In this document: positions 42,365-51,359 of the stretch, in pieces
How the letters are laid out: each line of letters begins with the position of its first letter
Numbering within the stretch: the first letter of the stretch is position 1
NCBI GenBank assembly: GCA_965602035.1
Contig: OZ271919.1
Span: 2,480,001 to 2,544,000, forward strand
Origin: Natronospirillum sp965602035
GTDB lineage: Bacteria; Pseudomonadota; Gammaproteobacteria; Pseudomonadales; Natronospirillaceae
Reading direction: 5' to 3'
DNA length: 64,000 nucleotides
Made by a program: the position numbers and the translations under genes
The notes under the pieces: model-generated
The model's input: only the letters and a program-made list of their open reading frames with translations
Databases searched by the model: none
What the model was told of the DNA's origin: nothing

Positions 42365-42378
42365 CAAGGAGAGCCCCA

Positions 42379-42594
42379 ATGAGTGACGCAATCGATCAGG
42401 CCAATGAAATCGCCCAACGGGCGCTCGACGCCAACATAGAGCGAGCCCGAAAGGTAGCGCCGTCAGGCGGCTCGCCCTGGTGCGAGGAATGCGGCGATGA
42501 GATCCCGGCCGCGCGGCGAGACAAGCTACCCTGGGTAACAACCTGCGTGGAATGCCAAGCCTGGCTTGAGCGCCAGAGTGCCATGCGGAGGTGA
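42379..42594 (+). CDS. TraR/DksA-type zinc-finger protein
   Basis: 71 residues with WCEECGDEIPAARRD...TCVECQ, the C4 zinc finger of the DksA/TraR family, following a short helical part. Phage TraR-like proteins bind the RNA polymerase secondary channel and change promoter choice. AAGGAGAGCC precedes the ATG at 42379. Confidence 0.85.
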   Translation: MSDAIDQANEIAQRALDANIERARKVAPSGGSPWCEECGDEIPAARRDKLPWVTTCVECQAWLERQSAMRR

Positions 42595-42596
42595 GC

Positions 42597-42869
42597 ATGA
42601 AAAATTCACAACTGGCCGCAGCACTGTGCAAAAACCCGAAGTTTCGCCTATGGCTGGATCGCAGGGCGAGACACAAGCATGGAATTTCCGACTGGCCAGA
42701 CGGCACGTACACAGAAGAGGATGCGCGTGGCTTTATCTTGAAGGCCTGTGGCATCGAGAGCCGGTCGGAGCTGGATAGGAACCCGGTTGCTGCGGCCATG
42801 CTCCAGAGAATTCGGAAGGCGTTCTATGCCTATGCCCGGAAAGCCTGGCCTGAAATCGATTCCAGGTGA
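42597..42869 (+). CDS. Small phage protein of unknown function
   Basis: 90-residue basic protein: LAAALCKNPKFRLWLDRRAR and a C-terminal helix MLQRIRKAFYAYARKAW. GGAGG before the ATG at 42597. Its 3' end overlaps the convergent integrase gene by 40 bp. No family recognised, although similar small early genes occur in many phages. Confidence 0.6.
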   Translation: MKNSQLAAALCKNPKFRLWLDRRARHKHGISDWPDGTYTEEDARGFILKACGIESRSELDRNPVAAAMLQRIRKAFYAYARKAWPEIDSR

Positions 42870-44038
42870 TCGGCCCATGACTGCATCATTTCAGGCCGCT
42901 GACCATCACGCATGTATACCGCATGCGTGTAGACCCCTTCAGTGCCTGGCACCTTGTGCGAGAGCTGTGCTTCCACCCAGGCGCGCGGGTACCCTTGCTC
43001 GCGCAGCTCCGTGGCGCACAGGTGGCGCACACCGTGCGGTACTTGCCGGTCGGCATATCCCATAATGCGAAGTGCCTTGCTCAAAGTGGCATCAGTGAGG
43101 GGGTTTCCGGTGCGAGGCTGGACGACAAAAACGTGCTCACGGTTACCATTCAGTTTCTGGAGCTCGAGGAGCATTGAAACCGCCTGCTGAGGCAAAGGCA
43201 CCTGGTGGCGCCGGCCCATTTTCATGCGGTCAGCAGGAATATCCAGGATACCGCGCTCCAAATCCAATTCTGACCAGGTGGTCAGCCGCAACTCTCCTGG
43301 GCGCAGCATCGTTAGGAACAGTAGCTGAAGACAACGCCTCACCACCATGTGGCCCGTATACGCATGGATATCCCGCATTAGCGCCGGCAGCTCCTCTATA
43401 GGGACGTGTGGCATGTTCTCGCTTTTGTGTTTCTTTAGCGCCACATCGAGATCGGCCAGCGGATTGGTGGTGGCACGGCCGGTCACGATCGCCAGCTTGT
43501 ACACGTCGCGACAAATAGAGCGGACCCGGCGCTTTTGCTCGTGTATGCCCTGGGCTTCCAACTTTTTCAGCAAGTGGAGCCACTCCATCGGAGAGATTTC
43601 GCTGATCTGCCGAGACCCCATGGAGGGCAGGACGTGGCGCTCGAGTATTCCCCAGGTAACCCTTGATCGAGAAGATCCGGGTTTCCACTGAGACTGCTTG
43701 TTGTCGTGCCACTCGCGAGCGATCGCCTGGAACGATTTATCCTGGCTGGGCCCTTCGAGCTTATCGGCTTTGCGTTTCTCTGCGGGGTCGATGCCGTCAG
43801 CCAGCATCAATTTGGTTTCATGCACTTTCAGGCGGGCCTGTGCCAAAGTCACCTGGGGATACGAGCCAAGGCTGATCATGTTGCGTCGGCCGTCTGGCCG
43901 GTAGTACCGTAAACGCCAACCGCGGGCCCCGCTGGGGTCGACCACAAACGATAATCCATTGCCATCAGTGAGCGTGACCGTTTTTTCGGCCGGTTTCACT
44001 GTGGCCACCTTCCTTGCTGATAACTTCATCCGCCGCAC
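42830..44038 (-). CDS. int: Phage tyrosine integrase
   Basis: 402-residue site-specific recombinase. The N-terminal arm-binding region (LTDGNGLSFVVDPSGARGWRLRY, DUF4102 type) and core-binding domain (about 100-185) precede the catalytic domain, with R246 (in MLRPGEL), K273, H335-x-x-R338, H361 and nucleophile Y375 all present. A GTG at 44038 and an ATG at 44029 are both possible starts. Recombines at the tRNA-Leu 3' end, with its 5' end only about 150 bp from attR. Confidence 0.95.
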   Translation of the reverse strand: MRRMKLSARKVATVKPAEKTVTLTDGNGLSFVVDPSGARGWRLRYYRPDGRRNMISLGSYPQVTLAQARLKVHETKLMLADGIDPAEKRKADKLEGPSQDKSFQAIAREWHDNKQSQWKPGSSRSRVTWGILERHVLPSMGSRQISEISPMEWLHLLKKLEAQGIHEQKRRVRSICRDVYKLAIVTGRATTNPLADLDVALKKHKSENMPHVPIEELPALMRDIHAYTGHMVVRRCLQLLFLTMLRPGELRLTTWSELDLERGILDIPADRMKMGRRHQVPLPQQAVSMLLELQKLNGNREHVFVVQPRTGNPLTDATLSKALRIMGYADRQVPHGVRHLCATELREQGYPRAWVEAQLSHKVPGTEGVYTHAVYMRDGQRPEMMQSWADHLESISGQAFRA

Positions 44039-44040
44039 CC

Positions 44041-44083
44041 AACAGGCATAGGGCTATGCCTGTTCCTATACCCATTTTATGCC
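44041..44083. repeat. Palindrome and candidate right-arm integrase sites
   Basis: AACAGGCATAG-GG-CTATGCCTGTT is a perfect inverted repeat (44041-44064) right before int. CTATGCC (44054), CTATACC (44066) and TTATGCC (44077) follow each other at 11-12-bp steps and match the left-arm word CTATACC. Likely integrase arm sites and perhaps an int operator. Confidence 0.5.
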
Positions 44084-44186
44084 CGATTGAATGGGATAGT
44101 ATCGGACTTATACGGACTATAGAACCCTTGAAACGCTCTGGTGACGCGGGGCAACGAAAGCGAGGGGATAACGACTTGAGGGAAAG

Positions 44187-44200
44187 TGGTGCCTAGGAGA
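44187..44200. repeat. Right attachment core (attR)
   Basis: TGGTGCCTAGGAGA, identical to 8615-8628; forms the 3' acceptor end (including CCA) of the tRNA-Leu gene, which stays intact after integration. Confidence 0.9.
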
Positions 44201-44273
44201 GGACTTGAACCTCCACGGCCGTAAGGCCACTAGCACCTGAAGCTAGCGTGTCTACCAATTCCACCACCTAGGC
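44187..44273 (-). tRNA. tRNA-Leu (anticodon CAG)
   Basis: 87-nt class II tRNA. Acceptor stem GCCTAGG/CCTAGGC, discriminator A and encoded CCA, D-loop with GGTAGAC, anticodon arm CTAGC-TTCAGGT-GCTAG giving CAG, a long variable arm (GGCCTTACGGCC) and T-arm with GTTCAAGTC. Serves as the prophage attachment gene. A good promoter precedes it. Confidence 0.96.
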
Positions 44274-44314
44274 ACTTCAGATTGGCTTCGGGGCCTGCCC
44301 GAAACGTGGAGCGT

Positions 44315-44343
44315 ACTTTACTCAGAGCAATTTGAGCTGTCAA
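44315..44343 (-). promoter_or_regulatory. tRNA-Leu promoter
   Basis: On the minus strand TTGACA (44343-44338), a 17-bp spacer and TAAAGT (44320-44315), about 40 bp before the tRNA 5' end. Confidence 0.75.
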
Positions 44344-44350
44344 CGCCCTC

Positions 44351-44388
44351 GAAAAAATAAAGGCCGACCCGCGCAGCGGGCGGCCTTT
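44351..44388 (-). terminator. Terminator of acs
   Basis: AAAGGCCG/CGGCCTTT and CCCGC/GCGGG stems (one bulged base, GCA loop), followed on the minus strand by TTATTTTTTC. Placed just after the acs stop and before the tRNA promoter. Confidence 0.85.
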
Positions 44389-44396
44389 CATTCGCA

Positions 44397-46340
44397 TTAT
44401 CGATTCATGCGCTGATCAATCAGCTCATCAACCACAGCCGGATCCGCCAGCGTGGACGTGTCACCAAGTTGGTCGTACTCATTGGCTGCGATCTTGCGCA
44501 GAATCCGGCGCATGATTTTACCGGACCGCGTTTTCGGCAGCCCAGGCGCCCAGTGCACCAGATCAGGCGTGGCCAGTGGGCCGATGTCCTTGCGCACCCA
44601 TTCCTTCAGCTCAGAGGTCAGTTCATCGGATGGTTCAACCCCTGCCATGGGCGAAATATAGACGTAGATTCCCTGACCCTTGAGGTCATGCGGGTAACCC
44701 ACTACAGCGGCCTCAGCGACGGCCGGATGAGCGACCAGTGAACTCTCGATCTCGGCAGTACCCAGACGGTGGCCCGAAACATTGAGCACATCGTCCACGC
44801 GACCCGTGATCCAGTAGAAACCGTCGCTGTCTCGTTTGGCGCCGTCGCCGGTGAAGTACATGCCCTCGTAGGTGCTGAAGTAAGTATCCACAAACCGCTG
44901 ATGGTCGCCGTACACGGTGCGCATCTGGCCGGGCCAGGAATCCTTGATGACCAGGTTACCGGCGGCTTCGCCTTCCAGTTCTTTGCCATCCGGGTCCACC
45001 AGAGCTGGTTGAATGCCGAAGAACGGCAGAGTGGCGCTACCCGGTTTCAGCTCAGTCGCGCCCGGCAGCGGGGTGATCATGATGCCGCCGGTTTCTGTCT
45101 GCCACCAGGTGTCCACTACACGGCACTGGCTGTTGCCGAATTTCTCGTGATACCAGAGCCAGGCCTCGGGGTTGATCGGCTCCCCGACGCTGCCCAGAAT
45201 GCGCAGACTGGTTCTTGATGAGCTGGCCGTGGCTTCGTCGCCCTTGCCCATCAGCGCGCGAATGGCGGTCGGCGCATGGTAGAGAATGTTCACGCCGTGT
45301 TTGTCGACTACTTCACCCAGGCGGCCAGCGGTGGGATAGGTGGGCACCCCTTCAAACATCAGCGTGGTCGCACCATTGGAGAGCGGGCCGTAGACAATAT
45401 AACTGTGCCCAGTGATCCACCCCACGTCGGCGCCACACCAGTAGATTTCACCGGGCTGATAGTCGAAGACATACTGGTGCGTGAGTGAAGCGAACACCAG
45501 ATAGCCGCCACTGGTATGCAATACCCCTTTGGGCTTTCCGGTGGACCCCGATGTATAGAGGATAAACAGGGGGTCTTCCGCGTTCATCGGCTCAGGTTTG
45601 CAGGTACTCGGCTGATGATCGACCTGTTCGTGGTACCAGACATCGCGGCCATCGTGCCAGTCGATATTACCACCAGTGCGACGCACTACGAGTACATTGC
45701 GCACGATATCAGCGCCATCTACCGCCAGCGCCTTGTCGACATTGGTCTTCAGCGGAATCGTACGGCCACCGCGCACGCCCTCGTCAGCCGTTATAACAAG
45801 GTCCGACTGGCAATCGATGATACGACCGGCCAGCGCATCCGGTGAGAACCCGCCGAAAACCACGGAGTGCACGGCACCGATACGGGCGCAGGCCAGCATG
45901 GCATAGGCTGCTTCAGGGATCATCGGCATATAGATGGTGACGCGGTCACCTTTCTTGACCCCCAGGTCTTTCAGGCCATTTGCCAATTGGCTGACCCGGT
46001 CATGGAGTTCCTGATACGAAATCGCCTTGTCATCCGCCGGCTCATCGCCCTCCCAGATTATGGCCGTCTGGTCGGCCCGCTCATCCAGGTGACGATCGAT
46101 GCAGTTGTAGGTCACATTCAATTCGCCGTCGGCGTACCAACGGATATGCAGGTCGTCTTTGGCGTAGGAGACATCGCGGACCTGCGTAAAGGGCTTGAAC
46201 CAGTCAATGCGTTGCGCCTGCTCGCGCCAGAAGTTCTCGTTATCCTCTATGGATCGACGATAAAGCGTCTGATACTGGTCCTCGTCGATCAGCGCACTGG
46301 TGCGCACGGCTTCCGGTACTGGGTAGCGCTTGTCGGTCAT
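44397..46340 (-). CDS. acs: Acetyl-CoA synthetase
   Basis: AMP-forming enzyme converting acetate, ATP and CoA to acetyl-CoA. 647 residues, usual length. Shows the adenylate-forming motif YTSGSTGKPKG, the downstream VDTWWQTETGG, the TGD in YFTGDGAKRD, and the C-terminal Lys motif KTRSGKIMRR, the site of regulatory acetylation in the family. AGGAGGG before the ATG at 46340; the longer frame to 46385 is not supported. Strong terminator downstream. Confidence 0.95.
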   Translation of the reverse strand: MTDKRYPVPEAVRTSALIDEDQYQTLYRRSIEDNENFWREQAQRIDWFKPFTQVRDVSYAKDDLHIRWYADGELNVTYNCIDRHLDERADQTAIIWEGDEPADDKAISYQELHDRVSQLANGLKDLGVKKGDRVTIYMPMIPEAAYAMLACARIGAVHSVVFGGFSPDALAGRIIDCQSDLVITADEGVRGGRTIPLKTNVDKALAVDGADIVRNVLVVRRTGGNIDWHDGRDVWYHEQVDHQPSTCKPEPMNAEDPLFILYTSGSTGKPKGVLHTSGGYLVFASLTHQYVFDYQPGEIYWCGADVGWITGHSYIVYGPLSNGATTLMFEGVPTYPTAGRLGEVVDKHGVNILYHAPTAIRALMGKGDEATASSSRTSLRILGSVGEPINPEAWLWYHEKFGNSQCRVVDTWWQTETGGIMITPLPGATELKPGSATLPFFGIQPALVDPDGKELEGEAAGNLVIKDSWPGQMRTVYGDHQRFVDTYFSTYEGMYFTGDGAKRDSDGFYWITGRVDDVLNVSGHRLGTAEIESSLVAHPAVAEAAVVGYPHDLKGQGIYVYISPMAGVEPSDELTSELKEWVRKDIGPLATPDLVHWAPGLPKTRSGKIMRRILRKIAANEYDQLGDTSTLADPAVVDELIDQRMNR

Positions 46341-46398
46341 GGTGCCCTCCTTCTCTGCTCCTGGGCATGCCGTCTTCTTCGGCATGTGGCCACATCTG

Positions 46399-48777
46399 TT
46401 ATCGGCCGGTGTTGTCGTCGTTGTTGTCCTGATGCATTTCCTGATACATATGCTTCAGTGCCTGTTGTGTCAACCGGTGAATTTCTTCCGCCCGCCGGCC
46501 AAGCATCAGCGCGAGCACATCGTCAATATCGCGCACGGCCATAACCCGGAACTGGCCTGCATCGACAGCGGACCGCACCGCGTCATTGAGCATCAGATGA
46601 CGCATATTGTCCGCCGGAATGACGACGCCCTGTTCACCCGTCAGGCCCTGGCTGGTACAGACACTGAAAAAGCCTTCAATTTTCTCGTTAATGCCGCCGA
46701 CCGCCTGCACCTCTCCGTGCTGGTTCATGGACCCGGTAATGGCCAATGACTGTTGCACCGGCAGCTCACTCAGCGTCGACACGAGAGCCACCAGTTCCGC
46801 GCAGGTGGCCGAGTCGCCGTCGACATGCCCGTAGGATTGTTCCATGGCGATGTGCGCATTGAACGTCAGCGGTATTCGGCGCCCATATTGCTGTGCCATG
46901 TACCCGTTCAGAATCATGACGCCCTTTGAATGCACGGACTGGCCGAGCTGTGACTCGCGCTCAATATCCATGATGCCCTGCGAGCCGAGCGACGCGGTGG
47001 CCGTAATGCGCGCCGGTGAGCCGAACAGCATCTCTCCGACTTCCATTACGGTGAGCCCGTTTACGCAGCCCAGCCGCGCGCCGCTGGTGACAATTTTGAT
47101 CGTACCCTCGGCGATCTCCCGGATCATTTCCTCATTGATCCGGCTGCTTCGATACCAGGCCGCCTCCAGGGCCTGTTCGATATGGACCGCTGTGATCACC
47201 TGTTCGTGCTGCTGGCGGGCGATGTAATCTGCCTCTGCCACCATCTTGAAAATCTGGATGATGCGCGCGCTGATACGTGCCTGGTGCTCTCCCACCCGGA
47301 GCGAGTAGGCAATAAGCCGGGCCACGGCGTGGCGGGAAAGTGGCAGGTAGGATTTCTCCTCGCTGTAGTGCTTGATGCGCAGCACAAGCTGCTCGACCGA
47401 CGCATCATCTCTTGGAATGTGGCTGTCGAAATCTACCGGCACCCGGAAGAGCTCGCTGAATTCCGGGTCCAGGTCGAGCAACTGGTAATAAATGTCTCGG
47501 GCGCCGATCAGGATTATCTTGACGTTGAGCGACACTGTCTCCGGCGTAAGAGTGACGGCATGCATCAGGCTGGGATCGACAAAGGGTGACTCCATCTTTA
47601 TCTGACGGGTCTTCAACGCCAGCTTGAGGGCGTCCCAGGCAAACGGCTCCACCAGCAGCTTTTCCGCATCGAGAATCAGATAACCGCCGTTCGCCCTGTG
47701 CAGGCTGCCCGGCTGGATCAGCTGGAAATTGGTCATCGCCATGCCCTGTTGGGTGGCGTATTCGATGCGGCCAAACAGGTTCTGGTAGGTGGGTAACAGT
47801 TCGTAGACCACGGGCACACCGGCATCCGCCTCATGCCGCACCATCAGGTTGGGTAACAGGTGCTGTTGCAGGGCCTGCTTACGGTCGGGGTCGGTTACCT
47901 TCTCGAGTGGATGATCTTCCAGAAAGACTTCGCTGATCAGCTGTGGCAACTGGTTCTTCAACTGGCGCAGGTAGCGCAGCACGGCCAGCTCGCCGTCGTA
48001 ATCGTGCTCCAGTTCGCGCAGCAGGGGGCGTATTGCCTGGCTGATGGTTTCTTCATCCAGCTGGCGCTGCTTTTCCGAGGTTTCCCGGCGCCACTGTGGC
48101 AGCTCCAGCAGGGCTTCGTTCAGGTGCCCTTCCAGGTCCTGAATGCGATTCTGGAATTCACTGCGGGTGGCCTCGGGCAGTTGGGCAAATTCCGTTTCAT
48201 CCAGCACCTTGCCATCGACGATGGGCGCCAGAATGATGTTGCCCTGATCGGACAGCATCGCCACGTCCTGCTGGCCCGCCAACCGCTCCACCTGCATGAT
48301 GGCCTGGTCGTATTTCTGATTGAACTCCCGGTCTATACCGGCCCGACGGCGTTGATAACTCGGGTTCTCGAAGGCATCGGGGAACGTATTCATCAGTTCA
48401 TCGACGAATTTGTCCATATCGTCCGAGAACTGTTTGCCTCGCCCGGCCGGCAACTGCATGGCCATCGGTTCTCTGCTGTTGTCGAAATTATTCAGAAAGC
48501 AGAGGTCCGGCGGCGCCTTGCGCTGGTTGGCAACCTTGCGCACATAGCTCGATACCAATGACTGTCGGCCGGTACCGGTTTCTCCCATTACAAACAGGTG
48601 GTAGCCACCCGCCGATATGTTGATGCCGAATTCCAGTGCCTGTTTGGCGCGCGGCTGGCCCAGAAAATCTGACGTACCGGTGAGGTCGCTGGTGGTTTCA
48701 AAGTCCAGGTAATCGATATTGACCCGGGCGCACAGCTGTTCGGCACGAAGCTCCGTGGCGTGATGACGGTCAGTCAT
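46399..48777 (-). CDS. Lon-family ATP-dependent protease (YcbZ/LonB-like)
   Basis: 792-residue AAA+ protease. Residues 50-75 hold the P-loop variant GETGTGRQS. The ATPase domain is interrupted by a long helical insert (about 150-320), as in YcbZ-like members. The C-terminal peptidase domain has the catalytic Ser in GDSATCAEL and Lys in GGINEKIEGF. Lacks the N-domain of classical Lon. Lies between acs and thyA on the same strand; substrates unknown. Confidence 0.88.
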   Translation of the reverse strand: MTDRHHATELRAEQLCARVNIDYLDFETTSDLTGTSDFLGQPRAKQALEFGINISAGGYHLFVMGETGTGRQSLVSSYVRKVANQRKAPPDLCFLNNFDNSREPMAMQLPAGRGKQFSDDMDKFVDELMNTFPDAFENPSYQRRRAGIDREFNQKYDQAIMQVERLAGQQDVAMLSDQGNIILAPIVDGKVLDETEFAQLPEATRSEFQNRIQDLEGHLNEALLELPQWRRETSEKQRQLDEETISQAIRPLLRELEHDYDGELAVLRYLRQLKNQLPQLISEVFLEDHPLEKVTDPDRKQALQQHLLPNLMVRHEADAGVPVVYELLPTYQNLFGRIEYATQQGMAMTNFQLIQPGSLHRANGGYLILDAEKLLVEPFAWDALKLALKTRQIKMESPFVDPSLMHAVTLTPETVSLNVKIILIGARDIYYQLLDLDPEFSELFRVPVDFDSHIPRDDASVEQLVLRIKHYSEEKSYLPLSRHAVARLIAYSLRVGEHQARISARIIQIFKMVAEADYIARQQHEQVITAVHIEQALEAAWYRSSRINEEMIREIAEGTIKIVTSGARLGCVNGLTVMEVGEMLFGSPARITATASLGSQGIMDIERESQLGQSVHSKGVMILNGYMAQQYGRRIPLTFNAHIAMEQSYGHVDGDSATCAELVALVSTLSELPVQQSLAITGSMNQHGEVQAVGGINEKIEGFFSVCTSQGLTGEQGVVIPADNMRHLMLNDAVRSAVDAGQFRVMAVRDIDDVLALMLGRRAEEIHRLTQQALKHMYQEMHQDNNDDNTGR

Positions 48778-48797
48778 TCAGTGATAATCCTCCCGGA

Positions 48798-49592
48798 TCA
48801 GACGGCAACCGCGCCCTTGATGTGTGGATGTGCTTCATAGCCGACAATTTCAAAATCTTCGTACTGGTAGTCAAACAACGACGCCGGTTTGCGTCGGATA
48901 TTCAGCGTCGGCAACGGATAGGGTTCACGCGTGATCTGCAGGTCCGTCTGCACTGAGTGGTTGCTGTAGATGTGGACATCACCGCCGGTCCAGACGAAAT
49001 CGCCGACGTCCAGATCGGCCTGCTGCGCCATCATATGGGTCAGCAAGGCATAGCTGGCGATATTGAATGGCAATCCGAGGAAGACATCGCAACTGCGCTG
49101 ATAGAGCTGACAGCTCAGGCGGCCATCGGCCACGTAGAACTGGAACAGGCAATGACAGGGTGGCAGGGCCATGGCAGGCACATCCGCCGGGTTCCAGGCG
49201 ACCACCAGATGCCGGCGTGAATCCGGGTTATTGCGGATCTGCTCGAGCACTTCATTGAGTTGATCAATGGTTTCACCCCGCGGCGTTTCCCAGGCGCGCC
49301 ATTGCTTGCCGTACACGGGCCCCAGGTCGCCGTTCTCGTCCGCCCACTCGTTCCAGATCGACACGCCGTTCTGCTGAAGATAGTCGACGTTCGTGTCCCC
49401 GCGGACGAACCAGAGTAATTCGTGTATCACCGAGCGCAGGTGAATCTTCTTGGTGGTGACCAGGGGAAAACCCTGCTGCAGGTCAAACCGCATCTGGTAG
49501 CCGAACACGCTGCGTGTACCGGTACCGGTGCGGTCTGACTTGTCGGTGCCATGCGCCTTGATGTGTCGGATCAGGTCGAGATATTGCTTCAT
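48798..49592 (-). CDS. thyA: Thymidylate synthase
   Basis: Makes dTMP from dUMP with methylene-tetrahydrofolate. 264 residues as in E. coli ThyA. Seen: RTGTGTRSVFG near residue 21, catalytic Cys in LPPCHCLFQF, QLYQRSCDVFLGLPFNIASYALL and the end HPHIKGAVAV. Twelve bases after lgt on the same strand; the lgt-thyA order is common in gammaproteobacteria. Confidence 0.97.
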   Translation of the reverse strand: MKQYLDLIRHIKAHGTDKSDRTGTGTRSVFGYQMRFDLQQGFPLVTTKKIHLRSVIHELLWFVRGDTNVDYLQQNGVSIWNEWADENGDLGPVYGKQWRAWETPRGETIDQLNEVLEQIRNNPDSRRHLVVAWNPADVPAMALPPCHCLFQFYVADGRLSCQLYQRSCDVFLGLPFNIASYALLTHMMAQQADLDVGDFVWTGGDVHIYSNHSVQTDLQITREPYPLPTLNIRRKPASLFDYQYEDFEIVGYEAHPHIKGAVAV

Positions 49593-49604
49593 AATGCGTA
49601 TCCG

Positions 49605-50450
49605 TTATTTTCGTTTCCTGGCTCGTCCGCGGCCGGCGGAACTGCCAACGGGCTGTTGATCGTCAATCCGTAGCCGATAGGCCATAATCAGGAACAGGAT
49701 GCCCAGCAGTACCATCGGCTGCGACAGCAGTATACCCATCGTCAGCCAGTCCCCCATCAGATAGCCGATGTGCGCGTCGGGTTCCCGAAAGAATTCGGCA
49801 ACTGACCGCAACAGCCCATAGCCCAACAGGAAAAAACCGGTTACCGCAAAACGGGGTCTCGGGCGATGGCTGAACCACCAGAGCACCACGAAGAGCAATA
49901 ACCCCTCGCCCAGCGCCTGATACAGTGTCGATGGGTGACGGACCAGTTGGTCACCGGCCCCCGGAAAAACCATGCCCCACGGAAGGTCGGTTGGCCGGCC
50001 CCACAACTCACCGTTAATGAAGTTTCCGATCCGCACGGCCGCGATACCGAGTGGTGTCAGCGGGGCGATAAAATCACAGACCTGCCAGTAGCTCTTGCCA
50101 CAGCGGCGGGCAAACAGCAGAAGTGCCAGCGCCACACCGATGAACCCGCCGTGGAACGACATGCCGCCCTGCGAGATGTTGAACAGATAGAGCGGATTCG
50201 CCAGAAAGGCGTCCAACTGATAAAAAAGCACATAGCCCAGCCGTCCACCGATCAACGTGCCCAGTATGACAAAGGTGAGCATGTCGCTGACCTGGTCCGC
50301 GGTCCAGCCACGCCAGGGCTGGGCCCGTGCGCGGCGGGTGCCGAGCCACCAGCCGGCGCCGAAGGCCACCAGATAACTGATGCCATACCAGTGAATGGTC
50401 AGTGGCCCAATGCTCAGCGCCACCGGATCAAGGTTGTGCACGTAGGCCAC
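49605..50450 (-). CDS. lgt: Prolipoprotein diacylglyceryl transferase
   Basis: Inner-membrane enzyme that transfers diacylglycerol to the lipobox Cys of prolipoproteins. 281 residues, about seven membrane segments, with HGGFIGV and the signature RIGNFINGELWGRPTD. GTG at 50450 with CGGAGA upstream is preferred; the open frame to 50561 overlaps the kinase gene and is rejected as coding. Followed by thyA. Confidence 0.93.
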   Translation of the reverse strand: MAYVHNLDPVALSIGPLTIHWYGISYLVAFGAGWWLGTRRARAQPWRGWTADQVSDMLTFVILGTLIGGRLGYVLFYQLDAFLANPLYLFNISQGGMSFHGGFIGVALALLLFARRCGKSYWQVCDFIAPLTPLGIAAVRIGNFINGELWGRPTDLPWGMVFPGAGDQLVRHPSTLYQALGEGLLLFVVLWWFSHRPRPRFAVTGFFLLGYGLLRSVAEFFREPDAHIGYLMGDWLTMGILLSQPMVLLGILFLIMAYRLRIDDQQPVGSSAGRGRARKRK

Positions 50451-50464
50451 GATTTGTCTCCGGT

Positions 50465-51091
50465 TCAGGTTGATCCAGGGTATCGTTGCTGTAGCCGGGC
50501 CAGCACTGTTTTCCCGGTTTCTGCCACGGATACCTCGCCGTCGACGACCAGGTCCGCCCATTGCCGTGAGGGCGCCACGAAGTCTCTCCAGCCCGGACGC
50601 ACGGTTTGCTCATACTGACGAAGAATATCGTCGGTGGATCGGCCGCGGCTCTGACGGTCACGCCGCAGGCGTCGCACGAGGCAGATGTCCGGCGGTGTGT
50701 CGACGAAAACCGAAAAATCCAACCGTCGCCTCACCGGCGCAGAATACAGCAGGAACAGCCCATCCAACAAGAGAATGCCGGCGGGTGTTACGGGTTGAAC
50801 GGCCGCCTGCCGCTGGTGTGTTGCAAAGTCATAACAGGGCATATCAACCGGCTCGTAGTCGCAGAGGCGGTCCAGTTGTTGAAGCAGCAGGCCATGGTCC
50901 AGCGCCATGGGCGTATCGAAATCCATGGAGTGGGCTGACGGGGTGGAATGGTAATAAGCATCTTCCTGAACCAGACTGGCCTGGCGCTTGCCAAGCGCGT
51001 GGCGCAGCCACTCAGCCAGGCTGGACTTGCCTGAACCAGAGGGGCCGGTAATGCCGACAATGATCGGGCGTTTGGGTACGGCGTGTTTCAA
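50465..51091 (-). CDS. Uridine kinase-like P-loop kinase
   Basis: About 208 residues with P-loop GITGPSGSGKSS, the YDFATHQR motif and ILLLDGLFLL, all as in uridine/cytidine kinases (pyrimidine salvage). TTG at 51091 with AAGGA upstream is the likeliest start; TTG at 51106 is the alternative. Divergent from the Fur-box-preceded iron genes. Exact substrate not certain. Confidence 0.75.
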   Translation of the reverse strand: MKHAVPKRPIIVGITGPSGSGKSSLAEWLRHALGKRQASLVQEDAYYHSTPSAHSMDFDTPMALDHGLLLQQLDRLCDYEPVDMPCYDFATHQRQAAVQPVTPAGILLLDGLFLLYSAPVRRRLDFSVFVDTPPDICLVRRLRRDRQSRGRSTDDILRQYEQTVRPGWRDFVAPSRQWADLVVDGEVSVAETGKTVLARLQQRYPGST

Positions 51092-51107
51092 CAGATTTCC
51101 TTGCAAA

Positions 51108-51126
51108 TGTAAACAATTATCATTAG
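51108..51126 (+). promoter_or_regulatory. Fur-box-like site 1
   Basis: TGTAAACAATTATCATTAG contains one perfect half (ATTATCATT) of the Fur consensus and lies in front of the small membrane gene and the siderophore ABC ATPase. A TTGCAA element at 51101 may be the -35. Confidence 0.55.
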
Positions 51127-51181
51127 TGTGCTAGTATACATTCGATTGTCTGCTTGGCGAATGAACCGCCAGAGGTGTGTT

Positions 51182-51352
51182 ATGTGGTCTACACAAGAGC
51201 CTGTCGCCAACCGGGTTGGTGGCCTCACCGAACAGAGAGCCCGCAGAGCGCGCCTGGCAAAGGCGGTTCCGACCTCCGCGGCGCTGGTCTTTCTCATCGG
51301 CGCAGCGTTGGCCACAGCGGCTATGGTGCAATTACTCGGTCTTGCAGGATAA
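51182..51352 (+). CDS. Small single-span membrane protein in iron operon
   Basis: 56 residues, basic N-terminal half (LTEQRARRARLAKAVP) and one membrane segment (SAALVFLIGAALATAAMVQLL). AGAGGTG precedes the ATG. Seven bases upstream of the ABC ATPase gene and behind a Fur-box-like site, so probably iron-regulated. No family recognised. Confidence 0.55.
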   Translation: MWSTQEPVANRVGGLTEQRARRARLAKAVPTSAALVFLIGAALATAAMVQLLGLAG

Positions 51353-51359
51353 CCTAATT

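Larger units (their letters stand above)
8615..44200. mobile_element. P2-like (phiCTX-type) prophage with a DGR
   Basis: The element is bounded by a 14-bp direct repeat at 8615-8628 and 44187-44200, the latter being the 3' end of tRNA-Leu(CAG). It is about 35.6 kb long. It encodes a tyrosine integrase, a CI-like repressor, a complete P2-type head and contractile tail module, lysis genes, a primase-helicase and cargo genes. All structural genes look intact, so it may be an inducible prophage. The att-cos-portal order at the left, with integrase at the far right, resembles my recollection of phage phiCTX rather than P2 itself. Confidence 0.93.

Noticed and set aside
50451..50561. Longer N-terminus of Lgt
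   Set aside because: Arg/Gly-rich extension lies inside the kinase gene; GTG at 50450 has a good ribosome site.
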